Notes under the pieces: model-generated
Database searches by the model: none
Told to the model about the DNA's origin: nothing
Seen by the model: only the letters and a program-made list of their open reading frames with translations
In this document: piece after piece, positions 44,354 through 53,578 of the stretch
Layout of the letters: each line of letters opens with the position of its first letter
Position numbering within the stretch: position 1 is the first letter of the stretch
NCBI GenBank assembly: GCA_040221095.1
Contig: JAVJVP010000008.1
Location: forward strand, 594,996 to 658,995
DNA length: 64,000 bases
Origin: UBA1479 sp040221095
GTDB lineage: Bacteria > Pseudomonadota > Alphaproteobacteria > Rhodospirillales > Casp-alpha2
Direction of reading: 5' to 3'
Program-made: the position numbers and the translations under genes

Positions 44354-44752
44354 CTAGAGGATCGAATTGTCGTCGCCATCTTTGGGAACGTCGGCGACGG
44401 CACCGCCGCCCTCCTCGCCTTCGGGCAGGGCCATTTCGCCAAACAGGCTTTCCATCAGGTCCATTTCCTTACGGCGTCCACGGCGAGTGTTCAATTTTCT
44501 CTGAGCACCGCCCGGCAGTTCGTTGAACATGAACACGCCCTTGTCGATCAGCACCTCGACCAAATCTTCCACGACGCGGACGAGTTCCAAATCCGACTGG
44601 ACCCATTCGTCCAGAACCATGCCGGTCTGGGCATTCTGATTGATGAATACCCCAAGATCGGGATCGTCGGGCGCGACTTCCTCCGCACCGTCGACCGGTG
44701 AATCGAAGACCGCGCGGACATTGCCGTCACCGTCACGCACCACATAGGGCAT
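44354..44752 (-). CDS. Conserved small acidic protein of unknown function
   Basis: A 132-residue protein starting MPYVVRDGDGNVRAVFDSP, with a helical middle (LELVRVVEDLVEVLIDKGVF) and an acidic, glycine-rich tail. Proteins of this type are found across alphaproteobacteria and are sometimes labelled tryptophan synthase beta-like, without evidence of that activity. ATG at 44752 follows GGAGGGATGC. It converges on the Smr-like gene and is divergent from dacB. Confidence 0.7.
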   Translation of the reverse strand: MPYVVRDGDGNVRAVFDSPVDGAEEVAPDDPDLGVFINQNAQTGMVLDEWVQSDLELVRVVEDLVEVLIDKGVFMFNELPGGAQRKLNTRRGRRKEMDLMESLFGEMALPEGEEGGGAVADVPKDGDDNSIL

Positions 44753-44793
44753 GCATCCCTCCATTCCGCCGGTTATTGTTGGGCCACAGTGTA

Positions 44794-46299
44794 ATGGACA
44801 GATCGCGGCAAGTTAAAGCATTTCAATCCCTTGGCGGTCCCTGGACGACGGGGGCCCGGGCCTTGGCGGCGATCTGCGCGCTGGCCCTGGCCGCCTGCGC
44901 CGGGCAGCCGGCCCCGGTTGCCACGGACCCCGTGGCCGTCTTGGGGCCGACGGCGCAAATCTCCTTCGCCGTCATCGACGCGGAAACGGGCGCCGTCACG
45001 GCGGCCCAGGCGGCGGACCGCCCGATGACCCCCGCCTCCACCGCCAAGATCGCGACCATGGTTTCGGCCCTGGAACTGCTGGGCCCCGATTTCCGCTTCC
45101 AGACCCGCGTGCTGGCGACGGGCGCGCCGGACGCCGACGGGACGCTTGCCGGCGATGTGGTGCTGGCCGGCGGCGGCGACCCCTTGCTGACGCCGCAGGA
45201 CCTGTACGGCCTCGCGGTGCGGCTCCGCGACCTGGGCCTGAAACGGGTCACGGGCCGTTTTCTATACGACGAGACCCTGCTGCCCACGACGCCCGCCATC
45301 AATCCGGACCAGCCGGCCGAGGCCCGCTACAACCCGGGCGTCAGCGCGCTGTCCGTCGACTTCAACCGCTGGCGCCTTCAATGGCGGCGGGGGGAATCCG
45401 GCGCCCCGGTGCTGACCCGCCTGCCGCCCATCGACGCCCACCGCGCGGCACCCAATGACCGCCCCCAGGGCCCGGGCCGCGAGGTTCTGTGGAACGATGG
45501 CGTCTGGACCCTGGGCGCCGACGCGGCCAGGGCGGGCGACCGCTTCCTGCCCGTGAAGACTCCGGGGCTGGCGGCGGCGGAGTTGTTCCGCCGGCTGGCG
45601 GGTCAGGCCGGGATCACGCTTCCCGCCCCGCAGCCGGGACCGGCGCCCGAGGGGGCCCGTACCGCCACGGTCATGGCCGGCCTGCCGCTCGCCGAGGTCG
45701 CGCGCCTGGGGCTTGAGCATTCCAACAATCTGGTTTCCGAACTGACCGGCCTGACCGCCGCCCGCCTGCTGGGTGGGCGGCCGAGCAGCCTGGCCGCCTC
45801 CGCATCCGCCCTGTCCGGCTGGCTGCACAAGGCCGTCGGCGGCACGCCCGCCGGCGTCGATTGGCGGAACTGGAATATGCCCAACCATTCGGGCCTGTCG
45901 CGCCATGCCCGCGTCACCGCCAACCAGATGGCGGCGGTGCTGCGCTTTGCCCATGGCCGGCGCTATGGCGGCTGGCCCTTCGCCAGCCTGCTGCCCACGG
46001 CCGGGTTCCGCAAGGCGTTCCGCGACCGCTTCCTGACCGAGGCCGCCATGGGCCGCGTCTGGGCCAAGACCGGCACGATGCATTACGCCAAGGGGCTGGT
46101 GGGATATCTCATGGGCGCGAACGGGCGGACCCGGGCGTTCGCCCTCTATATCGTCGACCCGGCGGCGCGGCGCGCATACGATGCCCTGGATGACGCGGCC
46201 CGCGACGGGCCGGAGGCGCAGAACCGCGCCCTCGCCTGGATCGACGCGGCGGAACGGGCGGAACAGGCCATCGTGCTGGACTGGCTGGCCCGCTTCTGA
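44794..46299 (+). CDS. dacB: D-alanyl-D-alanine carboxypeptidase/endopeptidase (PBP4, S13 family)
   Basis: A 501-residue penicillin-binding protein of the PBP4 type. The three active-site motifs are visible: SxxK as PASTAKIA (Ser82, Lys85), SxN as HSNNLVSEL, and KTG as WAKTGTMHYAKG. A lipoprotein-like signal ends LALAACAGQPA with cysteine 35, so it may be anchored in a membrane facing the periplasm, unusual for PBP4, which is mostly soluble. It trims peptide cross-links in peptidoglycan. ATG at 44794. Confidence 0.9.
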   Translation: MDRSRQVKAFQSLGGPWTTGARALAAICALALAACAGQPAPVATDPVAVLGPTAQISFAVIDAETGAVTAAQAADRPMTPASTAKIATMVSALELLGPDFRFQTRVLATGAPDADGTLAGDVVLAGGGDPLLTPQDLYGLAVRLRDLGLKRVTGRFLYDETLLPTTPAINPDQPAEARYNPGVSALSVDFNRWRLQWRRGESGAPVLTRLPPIDAHRAAPNDRPQGPGREVLWNDGVWTLGADAARAGDRFLPVKTPGLAAAELFRRLAGQAGITLPAPQPGPAPEGARTATVMAGLPLAEVARLGLEHSNNLVSELTGLTAARLLGGRPSSLAASASALSGWLHKAVGGTPAGVDWRNWNMPNHSGLSRHARVTANQMAAVLRFAHGRRYGGWPFASLLPTAGFRKAFRDRFLTEAAMGRVWAKTGTMHYAKGLVGYLMGANGRTRAFALYIVDPAARRAYDALDDAARDGPEAQNRALAWIDAAERAEQAIVLDWLARF

Positions 46300-46365
46300 C
46301 GGGCCGGGCCGGCGGCCACATGGCCCTTGACGGCGGGCCGCCGCCGCGCGACCATTCCCAAAATA

Positions 46366-46377
46366 ATTGTATACAAT
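46366..46377. promoter_or_regulatory. 12-bp perfect palindrome, GntR/FCD-like operator candidate
   Basis: ATTGTATACAAT (46366-46377) is a perfect palindrome ending 14 bases before the dioxygenase start codon at 46392. Its core fits the TTGTnnACAA type used by FCD-family GntR repressors. No GntR gene lies in the window. Confidence 0.6.
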
Positions 46378-46391
46378 CTGACAGGACCAAC

Positions 46392-47237
46392 ATGGGAACA
46401 TCCGCCATCACCGTCACCCCGGTGTCGGGCGCCACGGGCGCCGACGTCGCCGGGGTCGACCTGTCCCGCCCGCTTTCCAATGCCGAATGGGACCGTATCC
46501 ACCAGGCCTTCCTCGACCATCAGGTGCTGCGCTTTCGCGGCCAGAACCTGACCCCGGGGGATCACCTTGCCTTCGCTCGCCACTTCGGGCCGATCCAGGC
46601 CTACCCCTACGGCAAGGGCCTGCCCGATCATCCCGACGTGCTGGAATTCCAGCGCAATCCCAGCGACACCCGCAATTTCGGCGGCCTGTGGCACTCGGAC
46701 ACCACCTACCTGCCCGAACCACCACTGGCCACCATGCTGGTCGCCCGCGAACTGCCGCCCGTGGGCGGCGACACCCTGTTCGCCAACATGTACCTGGCCT
46801 ATGAAGGCCTGTCCCCAGGCATGCAGGAGATGTTGGGCGGCCTCAAGGCCGTGTTCTCGGCGACCAAGCGCTACATGGCGGAAGACCGCGTGGCGGTCCA
46901 CAGCGGCAATGCCTTGAAGGGCGCCGACAAGGGCACGACGACCGAAGCCGTTCATCCCGTCGTCCGCACCCATCCGGAAACGGGCCGCAAGGCGCTTTAC
47001 GTGAACCGCGGCCATACCGTCCGCTTCGAGGGCTGGAGCGAGGAGGAAAGCGCCGGGCTGCTGGAACACCTGTTCGCCCGCGCCGAGCGCCCGGAATACC
47101 AATGCCGCATGAATTGGCAAGACGGCACCCTGATCGTCTGGGACAACCGCTGCCTGCAGCATTTCGCCGTCGACGACTATCCGGGCCAACGCCGGGCCAT
47201 GCACCGCGTCACCGTCGCCGGCAACGCCCCGTTCTGA
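46392..47237 (+). CDS. TauD/TfdA-family 2-oxoglutarate-dependent dioxygenase (copy 1)
   Basis: A 281-residue Fe(II)/2-oxoglutarate dioxygenase. Iron ligands are His101 and Asp103 (LWHSDTTYLPEPP) and His271 (RAMHRVTV); the arginine after His271 fits 2-oxoglutarate binding. Substrate unknown: taurine, sulfonates, aryloxyalkanoates and others are used in this family. ATG at 46392 has a weak AGGA site. A GntR-like palindrome overlaps the region just upstream. A second, different copy is at 58563. Confidence 0.93.
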   Translation: MGTSAITVTPVSGATGADVAGVDLSRPLSNAEWDRIHQAFLDHQVLRFRGQNLTPGDHLAFARHFGPIQAYPYGKGLPDHPDVLEFQRNPSDTRNFGGLWHSDTTYLPEPPLATMLVARELPPVGGDTLFANMYLAYEGLSPGMQEMLGGLKAVFSATKRYMAEDRVAVHSGNALKGADKGTTTEAVHPVVRTHPETGRKALYVNRGHTVRFEGWSEEESAGLLEHLFARAERPEYQCRMNWQDGTLIVWDNRCLQHFAVDDYPGQRRAMHRVTVAGNAPF

Positions 47238-47267
47238 TCGTTCCGTTGGGAAAAATTGCGCGGACCG

Positions 47268-47846
47268 TCAGCCGGCCCCGGCACGCCTTACCGCGGCGGC
47301 GTGGCGAAAGGGACGGTCGCGGCCGTAGGTTTCATAGAAATTGCGCATCGCCGGGCTGTCCCGCAGGTCGCTCAACGACATGATCCAGTGCACCCCTTCG
47401 CCGTCGGCGGACAGCGGCAGCCGCAGGCTGTTCTGCGTCGGGTTGCCGATCCTGCCCGACGCGGTGTCCGTAACCGTGCGGCGGAACGCCAGAGGCTTGC
47501 GGGCTTCCAGCGTGCGCCGGTACTGCTCGAACACAATGGGCGCATTTTCGTTGGGGCGTGTTTCCATGATGGAACGGCCCGTCAGGTCCCGCGCCTTCAG
47601 CGCCATGTGACCGGTGCCGTAAAAGGCGTAAACGAAATCCAGGGGGGCGGGATGAACCTCGACAACCGTCAAGTACGGCAGCAGCTTGGCGGGCATGTCG
47701 ATCAGTTCGACGTCGGTCCAGGATGGTGCGAACCGTCCGCTGCGCAGGCTTTCCCAATAAGAAAGCAACTCGCGCAATTCAGGAATCGTCAAATCCTCAA
47801 TATCGATACAGGCATTGGAGATTTTAAACACGCCCGTTATTTCCAC
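47268..47846 (-). CDS. PAS_5-family sensor-like protein (copy 2)
   Basis: A 192-residue PAS_5 protein with the same order as the one at 21105: LLSYWESLRSGRFAPSW block, then LDFVYAFYGTGHMALKARDL and the strand LRLPLSADGEGVHWI. Identity to the other copy is limited, so they are old paralogues, not a recent duplication. GTG at 47846 is the longest start, with a GTG at 47831 as alternative. The 164 bases upstream contain two TCTAGACA octamers (47980, 48010) and no gene. Confidence 0.8.
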   Translation of the reverse strand: MEITGVFKISNACIDIEDLTIPELRELLSYWESLRSGRFAPSWTDVELIDMPAKLLPYLTVVEVHPAPLDFVYAFYGTGHMALKARDLTGRSIMETRPNENAPIVFEQYRRTLEARKPLAFRRTVTDTASGRIGNPTQNSLRLPLSADGEGVHWIMSLSDLRDSPAMRNFYETYGRDRPFRHAAAVRRAGAG

Positions 47847-48010
47847 CCAATATTACACAGGGCGTTTTGATTATTTGCCCAGCCTAAATAAAATCGACGA
47901 TCCCTTGGGGAAACGACAGTCGAATGCTCGCGCGGACGCCCCTGAGTGTCAACATAGCCGGAGGTCATAGCCGCAATGGTCTAGACAACCCGCCCCATGA
48001 GGACAAACCT

Positions 48011-48646
48011 CTAGACAGGGAACCACCGCCGCCAGGCATCCCATCCGGCGACCCGGTCGGCAATGACCGCGTATCCATCGTCCGGCGGATGCACGCCGTC
48101 GCCCACGGCACGCTGCCAGGCGTCGTCCGCGGACAGCGGTGTGATCAGATCCAGATAGGGCACGCCCATGTCGGCGGCAGCGGCGGCGAAGGCGTCGGAC
48201 AGGGCCGCGATGCGCGCGTTAGAGAACATCCGCACGGGCGATCCGGGCCCGGCCTGGAACGGCTGCTGGCTTTCGTCGATGGGCGGCGGGCCGATCCACA
48301 GGGTCGGCTTCCAATCCATGGCCTCGGCGATCATCGCCCGCGCGTTCTCGGCCGACCGCGCGGCGGCGACGCGGGTTCGGCCCGCTTCTTCCGCCGTGTC
48401 GTTGGTGCCGAAGGAAAACACCAGGGCCCCCGGAAAACCGTCGAGCAGGCGCGGCGTGCATTCGGCCCGCCAACGCGGACGGATCATCTCCGTCGTCTCG
48501 GCGCGGATGCCCAGGTTGTAGCAGGTGATGCTGTGGCCGGCCGCGACCTCGCGCCGGCAGAGCCGCCCGGGCCAGCCCAGAAACGTGCGGTCGCCGGTGC
48601 CGTTGGTCAGGCTGTCGCCGACGAAGCAGATGCGCATTTGGGTCAT
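48011..48646 (-). CDS. SGNH/GDSL-family hydrolase
   Basis: A 211-residue SGNH hydrolase. The catalytic serine is in FVGDSLTNG near the N-terminus, the asparagine in FSFGTNDTAEE, and the Asp/His pair in DGVHPPDDGY. Likely a carbohydrate or lipid esterase. No signal peptide. Its ATG at 48646 overlaps the stop of the CCA transferase gene in ATGA, so the two are translationally coupled. Confidence 0.9.
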   Translation of the reverse strand: MTQMRICFVGDSLTNGTGDRTFLGWPGRLCRREVAAGHSITCYNLGIRAETTEMIRPRWRAECTPRLLDGFPGALVFSFGTNDTAEEAGRTRVAAARSAENARAMIAEAMDWKPTLWIGPPPIDESQQPFQAGPGSPVRMFSNARIAALSDAFAAAAADMGVPYLDLITPLSADDAWQRAVGDGVHPPDDGYAVIADRVAGWDAWRRWFPV

Positions 48647-49956
48647 TCGTCTCTCCCGATCAGATCGCGGGCCCTGGCCAGGCAGGCGTTGCGGTCGGCC
48701 GTGAAGCCGCCGTCCTCCCACCAGGCCTCGACCCGGCCGAGAACCTCGCCGACCCGGGGGCCCGGAGCAAGCCCCAAGTCGACAAGGTCGCGTCCCTTCA
48801 CGGGAAATGCCCGCCCCCGCCAGCCAACCGCCCCCGCCAGAAGATCGCGCCAGGCCGCAGACCGCGCGGCGGGCAGGCGCGTGGCGGCCCCGATCTCGGC
48901 CGCCCAGCCGAGAATCACCAGATCGCGGAAGGTCTCCGGCCCGATGCGGCGCAACAGCTTTTCATGGTCGAGGGCGTCCTGATCCAGGGTCGGCGCCACC
49001 GTCGGCGCCGCCAGAGACAGCAGCCGGTCCGTCTGCGCGTTGGACAGACGCAGGCGCCCCGCCACGGCGGAGACCCCGTCGGCGTCCGTGTCCAGAAGGG
49101 CCGCCAGATTGCGCAGGGGGTCGGCGGCGACACCGTCCATCAGCACGCCCCGCGTGGTCAGCCAGTGGGTCAGCCGCAGGCGCGTGACCTCGCCCGCCTC
49201 GGGCAGGATGTGGTCGAGCACACCGTATCCCTGCATCAGCCGCAAGACATCGGCCGGCTGCGGCACCATGAGAATCTTCAGAAGTTCATCACGCACCCGC
49301 TCGCCGGATAATTCCTTCAACTTGGCCGCGTTGACGCGGCAGGCGGCCAGGGCGTTACGGTCGGCCGGCGGGCGGCCATAACCGCCCCAGAAACGGAAGA
49401 ACCGCAGGATGCGCAGGTAATCCTCCGCCACCCGGTCGCCGGCGCGGCCGACGAAGCGGATGACCCCATGGGCCAGGTCCCGCATGCCCTCGAAGGGATC
49501 ATACACATCGCCGTCCGGCGTGCAGGACATGGCGTTGATGGTGAAGTCGCGGCGCTTGGCGTCCTCGACCCAGTCGCCGGTGAATTCGACCCGCGCGTGG
49601 CGCCCGTCCGTTTCCGCATCGCGGCGCAGGGTCGTGATCTCGAACTTTCGCTGGCCGATCACGGCCGTCACCGTGCCGTGCTTGAGGCCCGTGGCAATCA
49701 CCTTGATCCCGGCGGCCTGAAGCCGCGCCATGGCGTCTTCCGGCGGCAACGGCGTCGCCGCGTCGACATCGGTCACCGGGCGGCGGGCGATGGCGTCGCG
49801 CACGCAGCCGCCGACGAAGCGCAATTGGCCCGCCCCGAACGCATCAACGATCCGCCGGGTTTCCGGCCAGGCCAGCCAGCCGTCCATCGCCAGTTTGCCC
49901 AGCGGCTCGCGGCTGATGCCCCGGATTTCGACGTAATCGTCTTCCACCGCGCTCAC
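48643..49956 (-). CDS. cca: CCA tRNA nucleotidyltransferase
   Basis: A 437-residue class II CCA-adding enzyme. The nucleotidyltransferase motif VGGCVRDAIARRPVTDVDAA carries the catalytic DxD, and VEDAKRRDFTINAM plus FVGRAGDRVAEDYLRILRFF match the conserved blocks. The C-terminal part resembles the tRNA-binding region. It adds CCA ends to tRNAs. It stands next to DUF6111 and a NUDIX gene, a conserved alphaproteobacterial arrangement. Confidence 0.96.
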   Translation of the reverse strand: MSAVEDDYVEIRGISREPLGKLAMDGWLAWPETRRIVDAFGAGQLRFVGGCVRDAIARRPVTDVDAATPLPPEDAMARLQAAGIKVIATGLKHGTVTAVIGQRKFEITTLRRDAETDGRHARVEFTGDWVEDAKRRDFTINAMSCTPDGDVYDPFEGMRDLAHGVIRFVGRAGDRVAEDYLRILRFFRFWGGYGRPPADRNALAACRVNAAKLKELSGERVRDELLKILMVPQPADVLRLMQGYGVLDHILPEAGEVTRLRLTHWLTTRGVLMDGVAADPLRNLAALLDTDADGVSAVAGRLRLSNAQTDRLLSLAAPTVAPTLDQDALDHEKLLRRIGPETFRDLVILGWAAEIGAATRLPAARSAAWRDLLAGAVGWRGRAFPVKGRDLVDLGLAPGPRVGEVLGRVEAWWEDGGFTADRNACLARARDLIGRDE

Positions 49957-49982
49957 CTGTTTCCCGAAAGGCCCGGCGGGCT

Positions 49983-50261
49983 TCAGTTGAATTTGGGAGG
50001 GATAATACGGCCGTCCTCAAATCGTGGCGACTGATACCCGCCCTCGCCGGGATCGGCGCCGGTGACCGCGGCAAGCACCAGAAGCGAGACGATCATCAGT
50101 CCCAGGCCCAACACCAGGCACCAGAACAGCCCGCCCCGGGTGATCTCCGGCGGCTGGCCGCCGAGCGCCTCCGCCCGCTTGCGGTAATACCAGACCCAGG
50201 TGAGATAGGCCGCCGTGGGCAGCACCAGGGGGATCACGTAATTGAGCAAAAGCCGGGTCAT
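49983..50261 (-). CDS. DUF6111 small membrane protein
   Basis: A 92-residue protein with two membrane helices (about 5-27 and 43-65) and a conserved C-terminal tail, RFEDGRIIPPKFN, typical of DUF6111. Function unknown. Its ATG overlaps the stop of the upstream NUDIX gene by four bases; cca starts 26 bases later. The genes 51515 to 48011 form one run. Confidence 0.8.
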   Translation of the reverse strand: MTRLLLNYVIPLVLPTAAYLTWVWYYRKRAEALGGQPPEITRGGLFWCLVLGLGLMIVSLLVLAAVTGADPGEGGYQSPRFEDGRIIPPKFN

Positions 50262-50908
50262 GGCGCCGTCCTCGCACCCTGGAAGTCGCGGCGGAAGTTG
50301 GGATCGGGCCCGCCGCCGACCAGCACGTCATACAGGTTCTTGACCATGCCCGCCGTGGCGCCCCAGATGAAGCGGTCGTGATAGGGCATGGCGTAGAAAT
50401 CGCGGCGCGTGCCGTTGACCTCGCGCTTGTGACGCTGATGGTTGGCCGGGTCCATGAGGAAATTGAGCGGCACCTCGAACACGTCCTCGACCTCATGTGG
50501 GTCAGGCTCGATGTCGAACGGCGGCGTGACCAGCCCGACCACGGGGATGACGGAAAACCCGGTGCGCGTGATGTAGGGAGCCAGCCGCCCGATGACGCGG
50601 ATGTGGCGGCGGTGCAGGCCGACTTCTTCCTCGGTCTCGCGCAGCGCCGTGTCCTCGGCCGAAGTGTCTTCCGGGTCCGAATGGCCGCCGGGAAAACTGA
50701 TCTGCCCGGCGTGGTGCTTGAGGTGCGACGTGCGCTGGGTGAACAAGGTCGTCAGTTCGGTCTCGCGCTCGACCAGCGGGATCAGCACGGCGGCCGGGGT
50801 CAGATCGGGCAGAATTCCCATGCCCGGGTTCAGGTCATGGTCGCCGCGCAGGGCCTCGGGATCGCTGTCCAGGGTTTCAAACCGGTCGATCAGCCAATCA
50901 GGTGTCAT
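50258..50908 (-). CDS. NUDIX hydrolase, CoA pyrophosphatase type
   Basis: A 216-residue NUDIX hydrolase with the Nudix box running from GGHSDPEDTSAEDTA to LRETEEEVGL and the upstream SHLKHHAGQISFPGG typical of CoA pyrophosphatases. It cuts CoA and its derivatives to 4'-phosphopantetheine and ADP. ATG at 50908 is chosen; a longer form to 51016 would overlap the DUF1285 gene. The stop overlaps the DUF6111 start. Confidence 0.93.
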   Translation of the reverse strand: MTPDWLIDRFETLDSDPEALRGDHDLNPGMGILPDLTPAAVLIPLVERETELTTLFTQRTSHLKHHAGQISFPGGHSDPEDTSAEDTALRETEEEVGLHRRHIRVIGRLAPYITRTGFSVIPVVGLVTPPFDIEPDPHEVEDVFEVPLNFLMDPANHQRHKREVNGTRRDFYAMPYHDRFIWGATAGMVKNLYDVLVGGGPDPNFRRDFQGARTAP

Positions 50909-50933
50909 GTGCCGCCGGCCCTCTTGTCTGCCA

Positions 50934-51515
50934 TCATGATTCCAGGCGGCCGATGGAAAAAAACCGGCCCCCACTCCATATACCGTACATGTGCGCCCCA
51001 TCGGTGATTTCTTCAACGGCGAGGTCGACCAATTGATAATACACCGACCGCGTCAGGCGCGCCTCAAGCCCCCGGTCCAGACCCACATAGGGCCTGGGTT
51101 CCTGGGTTTCCGGGTCGATATCGACCCGAAGCGGGTGATCGGGGCCGAGCGCCACGGTTTGGTCAAGATTTGTCCGGAAAGTGATGTCCTGAGCCTGATC
51201 GCTGCCGGCAACCTCGGCCGCGACGGCCAGAAACGGCGCGTCCTCGACCCGGATGCGGCAGGCCTCGGCGGGGGTCAGCAGCCAGTGGTTGCCCGCGTCG
51301 TCGCGGTGCAGAACCGTGGAAAACAGCTTGACCAGTTCTTTCCGCCCGATGGGAGAGCCGAGATAATACCAGGTGCCGTCCAGACCGATGCGCATGTCGA
51401 TGTCGCCGCACAGGGCCTGGCGGGGCCCAAGTGGGATTCCCACCGGCCCCGCGATATCCCCGGCGGGGGGCACGGTGCCGATAAAGGAGCGAAGATCGGG
51501 TGTATTTTCAGACAT
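50934..51515 (-). CDS. DUF1285 protein
   Basis: A 193-residue DUF1285 protein: the WYYLGSPIGRKELVKLFSTV block, LTPAEACRIRVEDAPFLA, and the C-terminal VYYQLVDLAVEE region. No known activity. It is the first gene of the run through the NUDIX and cca genes. The divergent gene is moxR at 51608, 92 bases away. Confidence 0.9.
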   Translation of the reverse strand: MSENTPDLRSFIGTVPPAGDIAGPVGIPLGPRQALCGDIDMRIGLDGTWYYLGSPIGRKELVKLFSTVLHRDDAGNHWLLTPAEACRIRVEDAPFLAVAAEVAGSDQAQDITFRTNLDQTVALGPDHPLRVDIDPETQEPRPYVGLDRGLEARLTRSVYYQLVDLAVEEITDGAHMYGIWSGGRFFSIGRLES

Positions 51516-51607
51516 GGTTTCGGTGATACGCTATCCACTGCTACGCGATCTCTGGTGGACGGGATCGACCCGTCCTGTTCTCATCTCATTGAACGGAGGC
51601 GTCTTCC

Positions 51608-52630
51608 GTGACGACCAACACCAAGAATAGGGCAACCGGGGACGGTGGCAACACCGACGACCTGGTTGACGCCATTGACGGTCTTGTCGACGACATCGCC
51701 AAGGTCCGCGAAGGCGTGGGCCGGGTGATCTTCGGCCAGGAAACGGTTATCGAGGAAACCCTGATCACTTTGCTGGCCGGCGGCCATTGCCTGCTGGTCG
51801 GGGTGCCCGGCCTGGGCAAGACCCGGCTGGTGGAAACGCTGGGCAAGGTGTTCGGGATGGATGAAAAGCGCGTCCAGTTCACACCCGACCTGATGCCCGG
51901 CGACATCCTGGGCTCCGAGGTTCTGGAGGAAAGCGAGACCGGCAAGCGCGGCTTCCGCTTCGTCAAGGGTCCCGTGTTCTGCCAGCTTCTGATGGCCGAC
52001 GAAATCAACCGCGCCAGCCCGCGCACCCAGTCGGCCCTGCTGCAGGCCATGCAGGAACACCGGGTTTCCGTCGCCGGGCAGTACCACGACCTGCCGCAGC
52101 CGTTCCACGTGCTGGCGACCCAGAACCCACTGGAACAGGAAGGCACCTATCCCCTGCCCGAAGCACAGCTCGACCGTTTCTTCATGCAGGTCGACGTGAC
52201 CCATCCGGACCTGGAAACGGAACGGGAAATCCTTATCAAGACCACCGGCGCCGATACCCAGGACGCCAAGCGGGTCATGGACCCCAAGGCCCTGATGCGC
52301 GCCCAGTCTCTGGTCCGCCATGTCCCCGTGGGCGAAAGCGTCGCCGAGGCGATCCTCAAGCTGGTCCGCGCCGGGCGGCCCGACGCCTCGGACCTGCCTG
52401 AAATCCGCAATTACGTGTCCTGGGGCCCGGGGCCCCGCGCCAGCCAGGCCCTGATGCTGGGCGTCCGCGCCCGGGCCATGATCCAGGGCCGCCTGTCGCC
52501 CTCGATTGAGGATGTCCACGCCCTCGCCCATCCCATCCTGCGCCACCGCATGGCGCTGACCTTCGGCGCCCGCGCCGAGGGCGTGACCGTCGGCCAGATC
52601 ATCGACCGCCTCTGCCAGATCATCGACTAG
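51608..52630 (+). CDS. MoxR-type AAA+ ATPase
   Basis: A 340-residue MoxR AAA+ ATPase: Walker A GVPGLGKTRLVETL, Walker B LLMADEINRASPRTQSALL, and the sensor motif LATQNPLEQEGTYPLPEAQ. It probably acts as a chaperone that activates the VWA-like or membrane proteins encoded after it. GTG at 51608 follows GGAGGCGTCTTCC. First gene of the moxR-DUF58-DUF4159 cluster. Confidence 0.95.
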   Translation: MTTNTKNRATGDGGNTDDLVDAIDGLVDDIAKVREGVGRVIFGQETVIEETLITLLAGGHCLLVGVPGLGKTRLVETLGKVFGMDEKRVQFTPDLMPGDILGSEVLEESETGKRGFRFVKGPVFCQLLMADEINRASPRTQSALLQAMQEHRVSVAGQYHDLPQPFHVLATQNPLEQEGTYPLPEAQLDRFFMQVDVTHPDLETEREILIKTTGADTQDAKRVMDPKALMRAQSLVRHVPVGESVAEAILKLVRAGRPDASDLPEIRNYVSWGPGPRASQALMLGVRARAMIQGRLSPSIEDVHALAHPILRHRMALTFGARAEGVTVGQIIDRLCQIID

Positions 52631-52667
52631 GAGGCGATCGGCGCAACGGCCCAAGGGCAGACAACGC

Positions 52668-53558
52668 ATGGCGAACCCGCTGGACACACCCGACCTTCAC
52701 CACCAAGCCGAAACCGCGGCCTCGGGCCTGCCGCCGCTTCTGGTGGCGGCGGAGCGCGTGGCGTCGACGGTCAGCCAGGGCGTGCACGGGCGGCGGCGGG
52801 TCGGCCAGGGCGAAACCTTCTGGCAGTTCCGGCGCTATGAATTCGGTGATTCGACGCAGTTGATCGACTGGCGGCAATCGGCCAAGTCCGATCCGGTCTA
52901 TGTCCGCGAAATGGAATGGGAAGCGGCGCAGAGCGTGTGGCTGTGGGCCGACGGATCGCCGTCCATGGACTATGCGTCCGACGGCGGCCCCCTGTCCAAG
53001 GGCTGGCGGGCCAAGGTTCTGGCCGTGGCATTGACCTCGCTTCTGGTCCGTGCCGGCGAGCGCATCGCCCTGATGGGCACCGGCATGATCCCGGCCACGG
53101 GCCGCAACACCCTGCTGCGCATCGCGACGACCCTGGAACGGGCCGAAACCGGCGCCACCGGCAGCCTGCCGGGCCCGGAATTCGTGCCGCGCCACGGGCG
53201 CGTCGTGCTGTTCGGTGATTTCCTGGCGCCCTTGAGCGAAACCCGCAAGGCCATCGCCCGCCTTTCGGACCACGGGGTCGAGGGCCATCTGGTGCAGATC
53301 CTGGACCCGGCCGAGGAAACCCTGCCGTTCGACGGGCGGGTCGAATTCGAAGGCCCCGAGGGCGAGGGCCGCATCATGATCGGGCGCGTCGAAAGCGTGC
53401 GCCAGGCCTACCGCGAGGAACTGGCCCACCATCAGGCCGGACTCGACGCCGTGGCGCGGTCCTTCGGATGGACCCTGACCCGCCATATGACCCACCGCCC
53501 GCCCGAGACCGTGCTGATGTCGCTTTATCAGCTGCTGTCTCAAGTCATCCGGCACTAG
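52668..53558 (+). CDS. DUF58 protein
   Basis: A 296-residue DUF58 protein with the signature RRRVGQGETFWQFRRYEFGD followed by IDWRQSAKSDPVYVREME, and a degenerate VWA-like C-terminal half (LWADGSPSMDY). It pairs with MoxR in most bacteria. It lies 37 bases after moxR; a 3' portion overlaps only a non-coding frame of the next gene's upstream extension. Confidence 0.93.
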   Translation: MANPLDTPDLHHQAETAASGLPPLLVAAERVASTVSQGVHGRRRVGQGETFWQFRRYEFGDSTQLIDWRQSAKSDPVYVREMEWEAAQSVWLWADGSPSMDYASDGGPLSKGWRAKVLAVALTSLLVRAGERIALMGTGMIPATGRNTLLRIATTLERAETGATGSLPGPEFVPRHGRVVLFGDFLAPLSETRKAIARLSDHGVEGHLVQILDPAEETLPFDGRVEFEGPEGEGRIMIGRVESVRQAYREELAHHQAGLDAVARSFGWTLTRHMTHRPPETVLMSLYQLLSQVIRH

Positions 53559-53578
53559 GCGGGGAGACGGCTGACCCC

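Noticed and set aside
47980..48017. Two TCTAGACA octamers 30 bases apart upstream of the PAS_5 gene.
   Set aside because: The second overlaps a stop codon, and two copies of an 8-mer in a short gap may be chance; no promoter fits them.
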